Shown here piece by piece: positions 32,085 to 41,094 of a stretch of DNA of 41,108 nt. Origin of the DNA: Archaeoglobaceae archaeon (GTDB lineage: Archaea; Halobacteriota; Archaeoglobi; Archaeoglobales; Archaeoglobaceae); the NCBI GenBank assembly GCA_015520485.1, contig WAPX01000033.1:1-41108 (forward strand), in the 5' to 3' direction. Every line of letters begins with the position of its first letter. Position 1 is the first letter of the stretch. A program made the translations under genes and the position numbers. The notes below the pieces were generated by a model. It did not search any database. It was given only the letters and a program-made list of their open reading frames with translations, and was not told where the DNA came from.

Positions 32085-32380
32085 ACATACACTACCTCTT
32101 TTAAAACGAATTTTCTGATGTTGGGTTTTAAAGCTCGTTTCATGACCAAATCGACTTTAACACCCAAAAGTTCGGACAGATAGTTTTCAAGTTCCACGAA
32201 CTCCAACAACGTGGGCGTTTCTTCGAATTCCACCAGCACGTCAACGTCACTCGTTTCTTTTTGCTCTCCCCTCACGTAGGAGCCGAATAATCCGATTTCT
32301 TTAACCTTAAACCTTTTCTTCAATAGTTCTTTATGTTCAGATAGTATCTCCCTTATTCTGTTTAAATTAACGTCAGTCAC
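32081..32380 (-). CDS. mntA: MntA, minimal nucleotidyltransferase antitoxin
   Basis: About 99 residues. It has the nucleotidyltransferase signature GS-x10-D-x-D: GlySer followed ten residues later by DVD (FGSYVRGE...SDVDVLVEF). MntA enzymes transfer AMP to HepT and neutralise it. The GTG at 32380 was preferred because GGGGTG lies 6 nt upstream; a GTG at 32389 is in frame and would add three residues. It overlaps the csx1 stop and the hepT start. All catalytic residues are present, so the antitoxin should be functional. Confidence 0.9.
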   Translation of the reverse strand: MTDVNLNRIREILSEHKELLKKRFKVKEIGLFGSYVRGEQKETSDVDVLVEFEETPTLLEFVELENYLSELLGVKVDLVMKRALKPNIRKFVLKEVVYV

Positions 32381-33713
32381 CTCTATCACCCCACATGGAC
32401 TTAATCGACAGGTTCATTATTTCTTCAAGATCCCCGTAGGAAAGTGTCATTTTCCCGTTATCCAATCTTACGTAAATACGATCACTGATCAGCCCGGAAT
32501 GAGCTATGAAATCCCTCGGATCAATTTTATCTTTTCTATCGAAATTTTTATCTTTAGCAAAGTTATAAACGTCGAGATATAGCAATTTTTCTCCGCTTCT
32601 AAGCCTATCTCCAACCTCGCCATCCTTTTTACTCGCTTTTTTAACGACATCTCGTATCTGTCTAACGTCACGCTTGGTAATAACCTCCAACCGGGTAATC
32701 TTCTTAAAGATTAGCTCGATTAAACATTCCAAGTCATCTATCGAGACTTCAGTTTTAGGTAGTTCATGCTTGTTTGAGGCGTTTAAAACCCTTATCAAAT
32801 AGTAGATCTTTGACGATGTTTTAAAATCTTCAGATAAACATTTTTTACGTTTAACGTTTCCACTCTTAATCTCTATATTTCTCAAGAAGTTCTCTAACTC
32901 TTCATTAATAAAAGATTTTTTTAATTTATCGATTTCTGGATAGAACGTTGTAAAAACCAACGGAAAACCGTTTGTCAAGGAGCTTATAAAAGTAGCCAAA
33001 CTCCTATCCTTTACCTTTGAATAGATCGGCTTTGGTTGGACGAACCTATCTTCGACTACTCTTATACGAAGAACGGTTTCAGATACCACAGCATCTTTTT
33101 CTTCTTTGGAGAATCCCTGTGGATATGGTTCTGAATTTAAAACAACAAATCTGCAATTGTTTACAAAAGCTGCAAGACCGAGAAGGTTGTTTAAAGCTCT
33201 GTACAGGAGGGTTGGCATGAAATTTATTCCGTGCGTCAGATCGAGGTAGACTTTCATACTGCCGGTTGGCAACTCTTTAGAAAGTTTGTAAAGGGCGTAG
33301 TGATAGAAGTCAAGCATTTCCCCTTCGACTTTTATATTCTTGAACGATCCAACACCCGGTGCTACGACAATTTTTATTCTTCTACTATTAAGTAATTTTG
33401 TCATTTTTTCTTTCAAGCTCGAGTCAGATAGATTTGCAATTGTTTCTTTCTCCAAAAACCACTTAACTCTGTTTTCGACATCTTCTTTCACATCCGAGTA
33501 ATTAGAGAACGTTTTTTGATTTATATCGGGTTTTCCTTTAATTTTAATGTTTGCGAGTGTGTCGAGGGTAAATATTATCACCTCGTCTGGATTCAGAGAC
33601 TCAATTAAAATTGGAAGAGTGCTTGTACTCTCTAAACTATTGCCACCAAATTCATAAGTTATAGGCTCCCACTGAAACGGATTACCCCACGGAACGACTA
33701 AGATTTTCTTCGT
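32373..33713 (-). CDS. csx1: Csx1, CARF-HEPN ribonuclease, with a non-standard start
   Basis: A type III accessory ribonuclease switched on by cyclic oligoadenylate from Cas10. The CARF domain (first ~200 residues) includes the family N-terminus KILVVPWGNPFQWE, and DLTHGINFMPTLLYRAL as ligand loop. The C-terminal HEPN domain has the catalytic R-x4-H in DPRDFIAHSG. With a normal start codon (GTG at 33581) the first 44 conserved residues would be lost. The same frame stays open upstream to a TAG at 33716-33714, immediately followed by ACG at 33713-33711, exactly where the family has ATG (then AAG AAA ATC). I therefore call the start at the ACG: 446 residues, overlapping cmr3 by 32 bases. Confidence 0.82.
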   Translation of the reverse strand, partial: TKKILVVPWGNPFQWEPITYEFGGNSLESTSTLPILIESLNPDEVIIFTLDTLANIKIKGKPDINQKTFSNYSDVKEDVENRVKWFLEKETIANLSDSSLKEKMTKLLNSRRIKIVVAPGVGSFKNIKVEGEMLDFYHYALYKLSKELPTGSMKVYLDLTHGINFMPTLLYRALNNLLGLAAFVNNCRFVVLNSEPYPQGFSKEEKDAVVSETVLRIRVVEDRFVQPKPIYSKVKDRSLATFISSLTNGFPLVFTTFYPEIDKLKKSFINEELENFLRNIEIKSGNVKRKKCLSEDFKTSSKIYYLIRVLNASNKHELPKTEVSIDDLECLIELIFKKITRLEVITKRDVRQIRDVVKKASKKDGEVGDRLRSGEKLLYLDVYNFAKDKNFDRKDKIDPRDFIAHSGLISDRIYVRLDNGKMTLSYGDLEEIMNLSIKSMWGDRGD

Positions 33714-34785
33714 CTACCACACCCCCCATAAAACATAAACCGAATCCCAACTTTGCTAATTCCCCAAGCTTTAAATAAGGTTCATTACGTTCGATTTCTC
33801 CCTCAAACTCGACGAAATAAACACTGCCATCTGGAATAGCATATCTGTTGGGCTTTGGATTGTTTGTTGCGTAGTCCCAACCGCTGAAGGTTATAGGTTT
33901 ACCGATGAGTGGATAAACTCTTTTAATTTTTATATTTAATTTTTGATTTTCATTTTTAAGTTCTTCAATGCAATGGCTAATATCCCAACTAAAACAACCT
34001 TTACTGTCTTTAACCGAAAGCGGTGTTGCGATGTAGAGCTTAAACCTCTTTTCTCTGTTGATCTTTTCCTTTATTTCATCCCATGCATCTTCAAGTTTGT
34101 TCAACGGATTTTCGTCTTCGACCTTAAACTTCGAAAATCTACCTTCTCCACCCAACTTTATCAATCCTTTATCGCTTAACGACTCCTTGACACCCTCACA
34201 ACCATTACCCAACCAAACAGACAGCTTAACGTCTTTCTTAAACCTCAAAAATTCAACCTTGTAGAAATAACCCTCCTCAGTCGTTTTTGTTTCACCGAGC
34301 TTTATTCCAATTCTGCTTTCTTTTTCAAAGAGACCATCCGCTACCACATCCCCAAGCTCATCCTCGTTTAGTTCACCCTTGAGATATCTAACAAGGTTAT
34401 CGTAGCTCAGATAACCACCAACGCTCTTAAAGTGGATGTGCTTACCACCAAAGATCAACTTGCCATTCCAAACCTCCAAAGGTTTAACGAAAAAGTAACC
34501 GTCAACGTCTTTAGCTCTAGCTATGTCGAGCGGTGTGGTAAAAAATTCCTCATCCTTAAATAGAAAATTCCCTAAAATCTTGAAGTTTGGCTCATCTTTT
34601 TTAAAACCTACAAGTTCCTTAGCTTCGTCGGAAAAATTAGAATTAATCAAAATCTTACTCCTTATAGCTCCAGCTATAACCTGAGGGAGAGGAAAAACAC
34701 TCCTTGCCAGATGTCCTTCTCCAGCCATGAAGGGTTTAGACTCTCGGAAAAGTAAAACGTCGTTAGGCTCGATGATAATCTTCAT
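33682..34785 (-). CDS. cmr3: Cmr3, type III-B Cas5-like subunit
   Basis: About 367 residues. Cmr3 binds the crRNA 5' tag and pairs with Cmr2. The start MKIIIEPNDVLLFRESKPF and SVFPLPQVIAGAIRSKIL are diagnostic. PLIGKPITFSGWDY, RYAIPDGSVYFVEF and LAKLGFGLCFMGG mark the C-terminal half. The ATG at 34785 was preferred over 34800 because GGAGGTG lies 6 nt upstream. It overlaps cmr2 by 23 bases and csx1 by 32 bases. Length normal. Confidence 0.93.
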   Translation of the reverse strand: MKIIIEPNDVLLFRESKPFMAGEGHLARSVFPLPQVIAGAIRSKILINSNFSDEAKELVGFKKDEPNFKILGNFLFKDEEFFTTPLDIARAKDVDGYFFVKPLEVWNGKLIFGGKHIHFKSVGGYLSYDNLVRYLKGELNEDELGDVVADGLFEKESRIGIKLGETKTTEEGYFYKVEFLRFKKDVKLSVWLGNGCEGVKESLSDKGLIKLGGEGRFSKFKVEDENPLNKLEDAWDEIKEKINREKRFKLYIATPLSVKDSKGCFSWDISHCIEELKNENQKLNIKIKRVYPLIGKPITFSGWDYATNNPKPNRYAIPDGSVYFVEFEGEIERNEPYLKLGELAKLGFGLCFMGGVVDEENLSRSVG

Positions 34786-37700
34786 AGCTTTCACCTCCAA
34801 ACTCAGCGTCGCAATCGACTAAGATCTTCAAAAGAATAAATAATCCCTTTATCTGTTTCTTCAAGATCAAACCGTAGAGTCTTTCGTAGAAATCACAGTT
34901 GTTTTCCTTCAAGTATTCTCGCAAAATTGTCTTAAATTTATCGTATAATCTTCCACACGTAAGATTATTTTCACTAATTAGATTCAAAATCTCTAAGTTA
35001 ACTCTATTAAGGGACGATTTTTTGATTTTGTCTATAACCATTAAATCCTGTAAATCTGCGAAATCTTCCTTAGATACTTTAACTCTAACGTTCTTAGCTA
35101 AACTTATCACATCATCCACAAAATGCTCAACTTCTTCGCTTCCTTTGTAGTGTCTCGAAAACTCGTATTTCAGATACTCCCTTACGGCGTTTTCATCATT
35201 TGGTAGAGCGTCAATCTCTTGAGTAACATGGTAGATTATCCTCTTAGATAAGCTAGGTTCCTCATTTTTTTCAGAGTTTTTGATGAGTTCGACGGATTTT
35301 CCAAGCTTAGGAACAATACTCCAGTTGAATACAACCTCATTATAAGTTCCGCTTCTCGCCAAATATCCTATGGCAACGGCGTTCCTGCCCATCTCTTTGG
35401 CTTTCTTCTCCAGCTCACGAGCTTTGTCGAGTGCATCGTATAACGGATGTTTGTAGTAAACGATGAGTATGCCAGCACTCATGGTTTTAGCTGGAAGTAG
35501 TTCCCAGCCGTCCCAATCTTTGTTGAATTCGTTTTGGATGTCGTAAGCACATCTGAGGGTCGTATCAACGGGTAGCAAGGCTAAAACGTCGTCTCCTCCG
35601 GCGTAGATTAGCTCACCTCTGTGCTTTTCGACGATTTCGGGAACTTTGTTGATTGAGAAGTAAGCTAAAGCTCGGCTTATTGCCGCGTGGGTTGTCGGGG
35701 TGACGAGCCTTTTAGTTTTTTCGACTTTTTCTTTTGCACCTTGGGGCAGATATTTCAAAACCTCTAGGTGGAGATAATCAGCAACGCATTCCATTTCGTC
35801 GCCGATGAGCAGTTTACCCATGTTGTCGCCGTCCATTATCAGGATGGAGTAGTACTTCTCGAATTCACCAACTCGACTTTCAATTTCTTCTATGCTTTCT
35901 CTAGCGGTTTTTAGCAGGCTTTCGACATTTTTCACATATTTTACAATTTCGTCCTCGTCCAAACCCAACGTTTTGGCTAATGACTTTACACTACTCAAGT
36001 TTTCTTTATAGAACAAGTCCTCATCATGCTTTAATTTAAATCTGTCTAAAATTCTTCTTATTGCATTCCAATAAATATTATAATGTTCCAGAAGGTCTAA
36101 TTCCGAAGCACATTTTTTATTATACATAATATCGTAAAACGTGATTTTTACTCCCAATTCCTCAGATTTCGTAATGACTTTCTTCAACGCTACTTTTGAA
36201 ACTGACTCAAATCCCGCGTCTACATTCCACGGTTTTCCGTTTTTTCCCACATTTTTAAGCCACTCGTGGTAACACCTCTTAATCAGGCAGACAGGGCACA
36301 GATGTTCGTTCTTTTTGAACGTAAACGGCTTAGCATCTCGTATTTCAGATGGTTTAACATCTCCTATTACAGACCACAAGTGTCTCATTAAAACGTAGTC
36401 CTCACCGCCAATAGCCTCAAGCCCACCGCAAAGCGAACACTTGTACGCACTTCTTCCTTCCACCTTCTCGAATTTTCTCGATTCTATCCCCACAATTTCC
36501 TCCAGAACTTCAAACATCAAAGCGTACAAATCGAAAACGTTTGCTGGATGTGCTCCAAAGGACTTCAACATGCTTAACCAATCAAGATATTTCTTTTCAA
36601 CATTCTTTGGAAGGTTTAAACTTTTAACGAAGTTCTCCAAAGTTTCGTAGCTTTCCTCTTTGCTCTTACCACGTTCATCTAGTTCAAATGGAACCTCCAA
36701 AACCTCCAACGTGATTCGGAAGTAATTTTCAGCTAAGCGTTGGTAATACTCTTTCGATAGTTCACCGAGTTTTTCCAACGCTTTTTCGTACTTTTCTACA
36801 TCGTTCGTCCTGCCTTTCTTTTCCGCTTCCCCCTTCAGTTCCTTCAATTTGTCTTCAACTTTCTTTAAAATGCGGTCGTTGATGGCTCCCTCATCGCTCC
36901 AACAGTAGTTAAAGATCCCCAAAATCGTATCCCTAACAACCTTTTCAATTTTACATTTGATGTCCCCGATTTCTTGCTTCTTAAACCCCACTATCGCTAA
37001 AAATCTGTTGGGTATGTTCGCTATCTTCAGCTTGTCATCGAGGCTTTCTGGCTTGAGGTCATCAGGAACATCCTCGAACTTTTTCTCATACGAGTTATCG
37101 AAAAATGGCTGACCCCTGAGATGGGGAAAGATTATTGCATCTGGACCAAATTCATCGACGATAACTTTTACAGCCTGAAAAATCAGAAAGCTTAGCAGGT
37201 GGCTACCAGCCCACAGATCTCGCTCTTTTCTTGCGTTTTTTATGAAATCCTGAACCGGAGAGAGCTTGAACATGAGTAAAGCTGGTTTACGGCTTTCTTC
37301 AGACGCATTTTCAGCCTCGCTTTTGATTAGAGCACCGTATATGGCTGAAGTGGCGTCCGCATGGTCGAAAAGCATATGATCGGGGCTTAAAGTGTACGCT
37401 GTTAAGTTTACGAATTCTTCGGCAAGTTGTTTGCATGATTCTTTAGATTCACGATGTTTATTGAATTTTTCAGCCACTTTTTTCTTTAGAAGTTCTGGAT
37501 AATATCTCCATAGGGTGAAGTAGCTCTTTTCTGGATCGTCTAATTTTACTAGTTCGTTAAAAGCTTCCTTTTCAGCTTTTAAGAAGAGTCCAAGAATTTC
37601 GTTAAATTTTTCTTCGTATTCTTCTTCGCCAAAGTTGGTCGATAAATTCGGCAAAGTGGAAGTTATCAGGCTGTATTCTCTGATGTTTCCACTAATTGGG

Positions 37701-38002
37701 TGTCTTAATACGGGGACTCCAACCAGAATGTAGTTCCCGCCGTGTATTTTGTAAAACGTTGACGATAGCATTTTGCCGTCAACTTTTTCGAGGTCTATCC
37801 TTTGAAGAGATGATGCCATTAAATCTGATGTGAAAATTAACTTACCAACGCCTCTATCTTTCCTAAATTTCAATTCATCGCCAAGTATTTTATTCCTTCT
37901 TTTCTCATGATTCTGAATTTTAATAATCTTATCCGGCGGATCGTGCAAAAACGCTCTGATTTTGTTTTTCCAAAAATCGTCATTTCGCTCTGTCACAGCC
38001 AT
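34763..38002 (-). CDS. cmr2: Cmr2/Cas10, cyclic-oligoadenylate synthase of type III-B
   Basis: A 1079-residue large subunit. An HD-like motif, FLHDPPDK (His20-Asp21), lies at the N-terminus. The first palm-related region includes LSPVQDFIKNARKERDLWAGS (split here: SPVQDF at about 248-253). Zinc-binding cysteines are Cys522/525 and Cys569/572. The second palm has LIMDGDNMGKLL (721-732) and the catalytic GGDD at 802-805 in YAGGDDVLALL. With GGDD intact it should convert ATP to cyclic oligoadenylates on target RNA binding and so activate Csx1 and possibly other CARF proteins. The cmr1 stop is 11 bases upstream and a GGAG site precedes the ATG. Confidence 0.96.
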   Translation of the reverse strand: MAVTERNDDFWKNKIRAFLHDPPDKIIKIQNHEKRRNKILGDELKFRKDRGVGKLIFTSDLMASSLQRIDLEKVDGKMLSSTFYKIHGGNYILVGVPVLRHPISGNIREYSLITSTLPNLSTNFGEEEYEEKFNEILGLFLKAEKEAFNELVKLDDPEKSYFTLWRYYPELLKKKVAEKFNKHRESKESCKQLAEEFVNLTAYTLSPDHMLFDHADATSAIYGALIKSEAENASEESRKPALLMFKLSPVQDFIKNARKERDLWAGSHLLSFLIFQAVKVIVDEFGPDAIIFPHLRGQPFFDNSYEKKFEDVPDDLKPESLDDKLKIANIPNRFLAIVGFKKQEIGDIKCKIEKVVRDTILGIFNYCWSDEGAINDRILKKVEDKLKELKGEAEKKGRTNDVEKYEKALEKLGELSKEYYQRLAENYFRITLEVLEVPFELDERGKSKEESYETLENFVKSLNLPKNVEKKYLDWLSMLKSFGAHPANVFDLYALMFEVLEEIVGIESRKFEKVEGRSAYKCSLCGGLEAIGGEDYVLMRHLWSVIGDVKPSEIRDAKPFTFKKNEHLCPVCLIKRCYHEWLKNVGKNGKPWNVDAGFESVSKVALKKVITKSEELGVKITFYDIMYNKKCASELDLLEHYNIYWNAIRRILDRFKLKHDEDLFYKENLSSVKSLAKTLGLDEDEIVKYVKNVESLLKTARESIEEIESRVGEFEKYYSILIMDGDNMGKLLIGDEMECVADYLHLEVLKYLPQGAKEKVEKTKRLVTPTTHAAISRALAYFSINKVPEIVEKHRGELIYAGGDDVLALLPVDTTLRCAYDIQNEFNKDWDGWELLPAKTMSAGILIVYYKHPLYDALDKARELEKKAKEMGRNAVAIGYLARSGTYNEVVFNWSIVPKLGKSVELIKNSEKNEEPSLSKRIIYHVTQEIDALPNDENAVREYLKYEFSRHYKGSEEVEHFVDDVISLAKNVRVKVSKEDFADLQDLMVIDKIKKSSLNRVNLEILNLISENNLTCGRLYDKFKTILREYLKENNCDFYERLYGLILKKQIKGLFILLKILVDCDAEFGGESYEDYHRA

Positions 38003-38013
38003 TTGAACATCTC

Positions 38014-39486
38014 CTATGGATAAACTTTAATGAAACCTCGTTGTTCAAACCGCTTTACCACATCATTTTTCAACCAATCTATAAACCATTCATTATTGGT
38101 AGGTCGCCCATTTTTAGTGATTTGAATGATATTTTTATGGTCACGTTTTATTACGGCGAATTTACCTTCGTGAGAAGGTAAGAATTGATATGGTATAATT
38201 ACTACCATTGGTAGGTACTCTCCATTTCTTTTTTTAACTGTCAAAATTATGGATGATGCCCTGCGAGAGTATGGTTTTTTTGGATTCTTCTGATTGTGTC
38301 CTTCAATTTGAATTTTCCAATTCGAGAATATTAACGGTAATCCAAAGTAAAATCTTCTTTCATGTGTCTCTCTGCCTAAATCCTTTAAATCTTTGCCGTC
38401 CCTTACCACAACATGCGAGAAGTCTTTACAATTTGGATCATCTCTATCTGCAAATTTAAATCTAACACCTCCCTCATACCTCCGTCTAAGTTTTCCAATG
38501 CAGTTTTTACCTTTTTTAAGCTCACCAGCATAGATTTTTTCTAACTCCTGCACAGCTTCAAACCAGTTGTCTTTCGATGCAGTCGATTCCAAAACTACAA
38601 GTTCACATATATCCGGGTAAAGAGATACTCCACTACTCGAACCATTACAACTTAACCCGATCTTTTGACAGATACGCTTTATTGAGTTGTCCCAAAAACT
38701 ATTGGCAGCATCAATATTCTCCCAGTTAAGGGAAAATAGTCTTTCAATTTGCTCTTTAAATTCTGAGCTACGTTTCAGAAGTCTGGCCATAATACTTCCT
38801 GCTCCTTTTCTTGAGCGGAAACCGATACCTCCAAAATTTGATAAGAGCCATAAAGAAGATAATGCCAATTCAAAAGCATCCTTATCATAACTTTTTATCT
38901 TGATTTTAAAGGTAGTTCCAGCCGGATAATATTCCAAACGAATAAACCTATCTTTAAAAATTTCTTCTAGCTTACTAGGATAATGCACTCCCCTCTTACG
39001 GAGAATTGTTTCCATTTGGTATTGATCTCTAAATTTGTTACGAATGCCCTTTTCAGCCAAAATTTCATTAAGTGTTTCTTTTGCAACATCCTCAATTAGC
39101 ATTTTAATTGAAAAAAATAAGTAGTTTGGAATTTTCGATGTTTTTCCATCCGTATCTTCGAGAGAAATATCTGTCATTTTTGGTTTTAAAGTATTACCAC
39201 GAGCATCATATCTAATTCTACACTCAACTTTTTTAATATTATAAGGTTCTGGAACGTCAGATACTTCAACAACAACCCTACTCTTACCCCCAGTACTCCC
39301 AAAAACGTAATCCTCGACCTTCTTCAACCCAACAACATCATCACTAAAATAGCTCCCAGCCAGCGCCCTGAACCACCACCTCATCAACCCCTTAATCGAA
39401 GACGCCCTTATCTCCGCTTTTCTCTGATCCGCTCCCCTCATAAATATAGGCGTTATAGCTTCAACTTCAAATTCAGCTTTGTACAT
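38014..39486 (-). CDS. cmr1: Cmr1, type III-B RAMP subunit
   Basis: A 490-residue RAMP protein at the 3' end of the Cmr complex. Diagnostic features are EVEAITPIFMRGADQ and SSIKGLMRWWFRALAG at the N-terminus, VFGSTGGKSRVVVEV, LLSNFGGIGFRSRKGAGSI in the middle (the glycine-rich loop of the second RAMP half) and FYFGLPLIF. It starts directly on the stop of cas5 (TAAATG), the point at which the type I genes give way to the Cmr module. It is longer than many Cmr1 proteins but shows no break. Confidence 0.93.
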   Translation of the reverse strand: MYKAEFEVEAITPIFMRGADQRKAEIRASSIKGLMRWWFRALAGSYFSDDVVGLKKVEDYVFGSTGGKSRVVVEVSDVPEPYNIKKVECRIRYDARGNTLKPKMTDISLEDTDGKTSKIPNYLFFSIKMLIEDVAKETLNEILAEKGIRNKFRDQYQMETILRKRGVHYPSKLEEIFKDRFIRLEYYPAGTTFKIKIKSYDKDAFELALSSLWLLSNFGGIGFRSRKGAGSIMARLLKRSSEFKEQIERLFSLNWENIDAANSFWDNSIKRICQKIGLSCNGSSSGVSLYPDICELVVLESTASKDNWFEAVQELEKIYAGELKKGKNCIGKLRRRYEGGVRFKFADRDDPNCKDFSHVVVRDGKDLKDLGRETHERRFYFGLPLIFSNWKIQIEGHNQKNPKKPYSRRASSIILTVKKRNGEYLPMVVIIPYQFLPSHEGKFAVIKRDHKNIIQITKNGRPTNNEWFIDWLKNDVVKRFEQRGFIKVYP

Positions 39487-40134
39487 TTACAACACCACCG
39501 CTTCTTGGCCTTTATATTCAATTGCTTTAATTCTCCCCTTAACAGGATAAACAACAGGAATCGACACTGTCTTATACTCTACACTAAATGTCCTTCCAGC
39601 CCTCACAAACTTGTAAGGCAGTCTCTCAACAATACACCCATCGTAAACACCTTCAACAACACTCCACACTTCACTTGAGTCTACTTCTTCAACTTCTACC
39701 GGCTCAAAAACGTATACATCTACTAAATCGTCTGAACCACCAAGGTATAGAGGTCTTTTGGGATTCAAAAGAGCTGAATGTACTTCTTTAATTCTTTCAT
39801 CATCTCCAGCCAGAAATATTTCATAGCTAGGTTCAACCAAGAACTCTCTGAACATAGGCGAAGACGGGAAGATTCTCTGATAGTTCTTGCCAGTTCCCTT
39901 CAACTTCAGGATCTTTGCCATTTCTCTGCATTTTTCAAAATTCAGTGGTTTTATTCCAATTTTAAACCATTCTTGAACTCTCAGGTCGTCTCTGGGTAAT
40001 CCAAGGGCATTCGAAATCATACCTCTGATTGTAGTGTACGGTGGAACAAGATAAGTCAAAATAAGGGATGTAGACGTTGGCTCCCTAAATGTGGTAAAAT
40101 AAGGGCAATCAACTCTAAACTTCAGCCCGAGCAT
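39487..40134 (-). CDS. cas5: Cas5, type I-B Cascade subunit
   Basis: A 215-residue Cas5 of the I-B (Tneap/Cas5t) type, which binds the crRNA 5' handle in Cascade. The opening GLKFRVDCPYFTTFREP and YLVPPYTTIRGMISNALGLPR (glycine/arginine loop) are typical, followed by PSYEIFLAGDD, LYLGGSDDLVDVYVFEP and a C-terminal SIPVVYPVKGRI. It lies 12 bases after cas7 and touches cmr1 with no gap. No cas8 or cas6 is seen in the window. Confidence 0.9.
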   Translation of the reverse strand: MLGLKFRVDCPYFTTFREPTSTSLILTYLVPPYTTIRGMISNALGLPRDDLRVQEWFKIGIKPLNFEKCREMAKILKLKGTGKNYQRIFPSSPMFREFLVEPSYEIFLAGDDERIKEVHSALLNPKRPLYLGGSDDLVDVYVFEPVEVEEVDSSEVWSVVEGVYDGCIVERLPYKFVRAGRTFSVEYKTVSIPVVYPVKGRIKAIEYKGQEAVVL

Positions 40135-40146
40135 GTTGACCCCGTG

Positions 40147-41094
40147 TTATAGCGTTTGCTCACTCAGATACTTCAACGACTCTGTTATGGCCTCATTTGT
40201 GCTCTTAACTTCGACTTCGAGTTCTTCCAGTTTTGCTTTCACATCACTTTCGTTTTCAATAATACCCGGCAAGATACCAGCAATTATCTTTGGACTGTAT
40301 TCTTTAACATCATTAATCACTGCTTCAAGTCTCTCCAAATCCATAGCCCCATTACTCACACTCAGAGCCTTCTGCAGTCTGTGGGAGTACACATCTTGGA
40401 AAGCAATTAGAATTAAATCTGGCGTAAAATCTGTAAGCAACCTTGCCTGTTTTGAATAGTCTGATATATACCTGATGGCCTCGAGAACTTTAGATATTCT
40501 TTTCTTTCTTTCCTCTTCGTCCAGATAATACTCGATCTCAATAGTTCGACTCTTTTCATCGATTTTTTCTTCACCACCAACTCTTACAGCATCAACAGTA
40601 ATTCCGCACTTGTACAGGTTAACTCCAATTTCAACATTAACGATATCACCGCTCATTTCACCTTCCGCCATTTTGTGGCGCCTCGTTAGAAAATCTACAA
40701 CGGCATTATCCTCAAATGGCAGCAATCCCATTGCTGGTGAAACTTTAACTGGTGAAACTCTCGTGATAGCTCCACCCGGATGCCCTTCTGAATATCCCGG
40801 TAGAACAGTTCCCTTTTTTATCGTAGTCATGAATCCGAGCAAATCACATCCAATACATTTCTGAATGTTTCCGCATGTTTCTCCCTTATCATTGGGCACA
40901 CACATGTATTCGTTGTTGAGGTTCCTTCTTACCGCTTCTTTGATGTAGAACCTCATTGCCTGCCCTGAAACATATGGGTATTCTACACCATTCTTTTTAT
41001 ACTTTTTAACATCAATAAAGTTTGCTTCGCCTTCTCCTGAGTTCAGGTTGGTCAAATCGGTTTGAGACAACCATACAAGACTTATACACTTCAT
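40147..41094 (-). CDS. cas7: Cas7 (Cst2/DevR family), type I-B backbone
   Basis: A 315-residue Cas7 that polymerises along crRNA to form the Cascade backbone. The N-terminal [19 protein letters not shown] and [16 protein letters not shown] are diagnostic of the Cst2/DevR branch. [12 protein letters not shown] forms a small cysteine cluster together with CGNIQKC, and [20 protein letters not shown] follows. The C-terminus is helical and Glu-rich. A strong ribosome-binding site (GGGGGTGATAATAA) precedes the ATG at the very edge of the window, so an upstream gene, probably cas8 or cas6, is expected beyond it. Confidence 0.92.
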   Translation of the reverse strand: MKCISLVWLSQTDLTNLNSGEGEANFIDVKKYKKNGVEYPYVSGQAMRFYIKEAVRRNLNNEYMCVPNDKGETCGNIQKCIGCDLLGFMTTIKKGTVLPGYSEGHPGGAITRVSPVKVSPAMGLLPFEDNAVVDFLTRRHKMAEGEMSGDIVNVEIGVNLYKCGITVDAVRVGGEEKIDEKSRTIEIEYYLDEEERKKRISKVLEAIRYISDYSKQARLLTDFTPDLILIAFQDVYSHRLQKALSVSNGAMDLERLEAVINDVKEYSPKIIAGILPGIIENESDVKAKLEELEVEVKSTNEAITESLKYLSEQTL

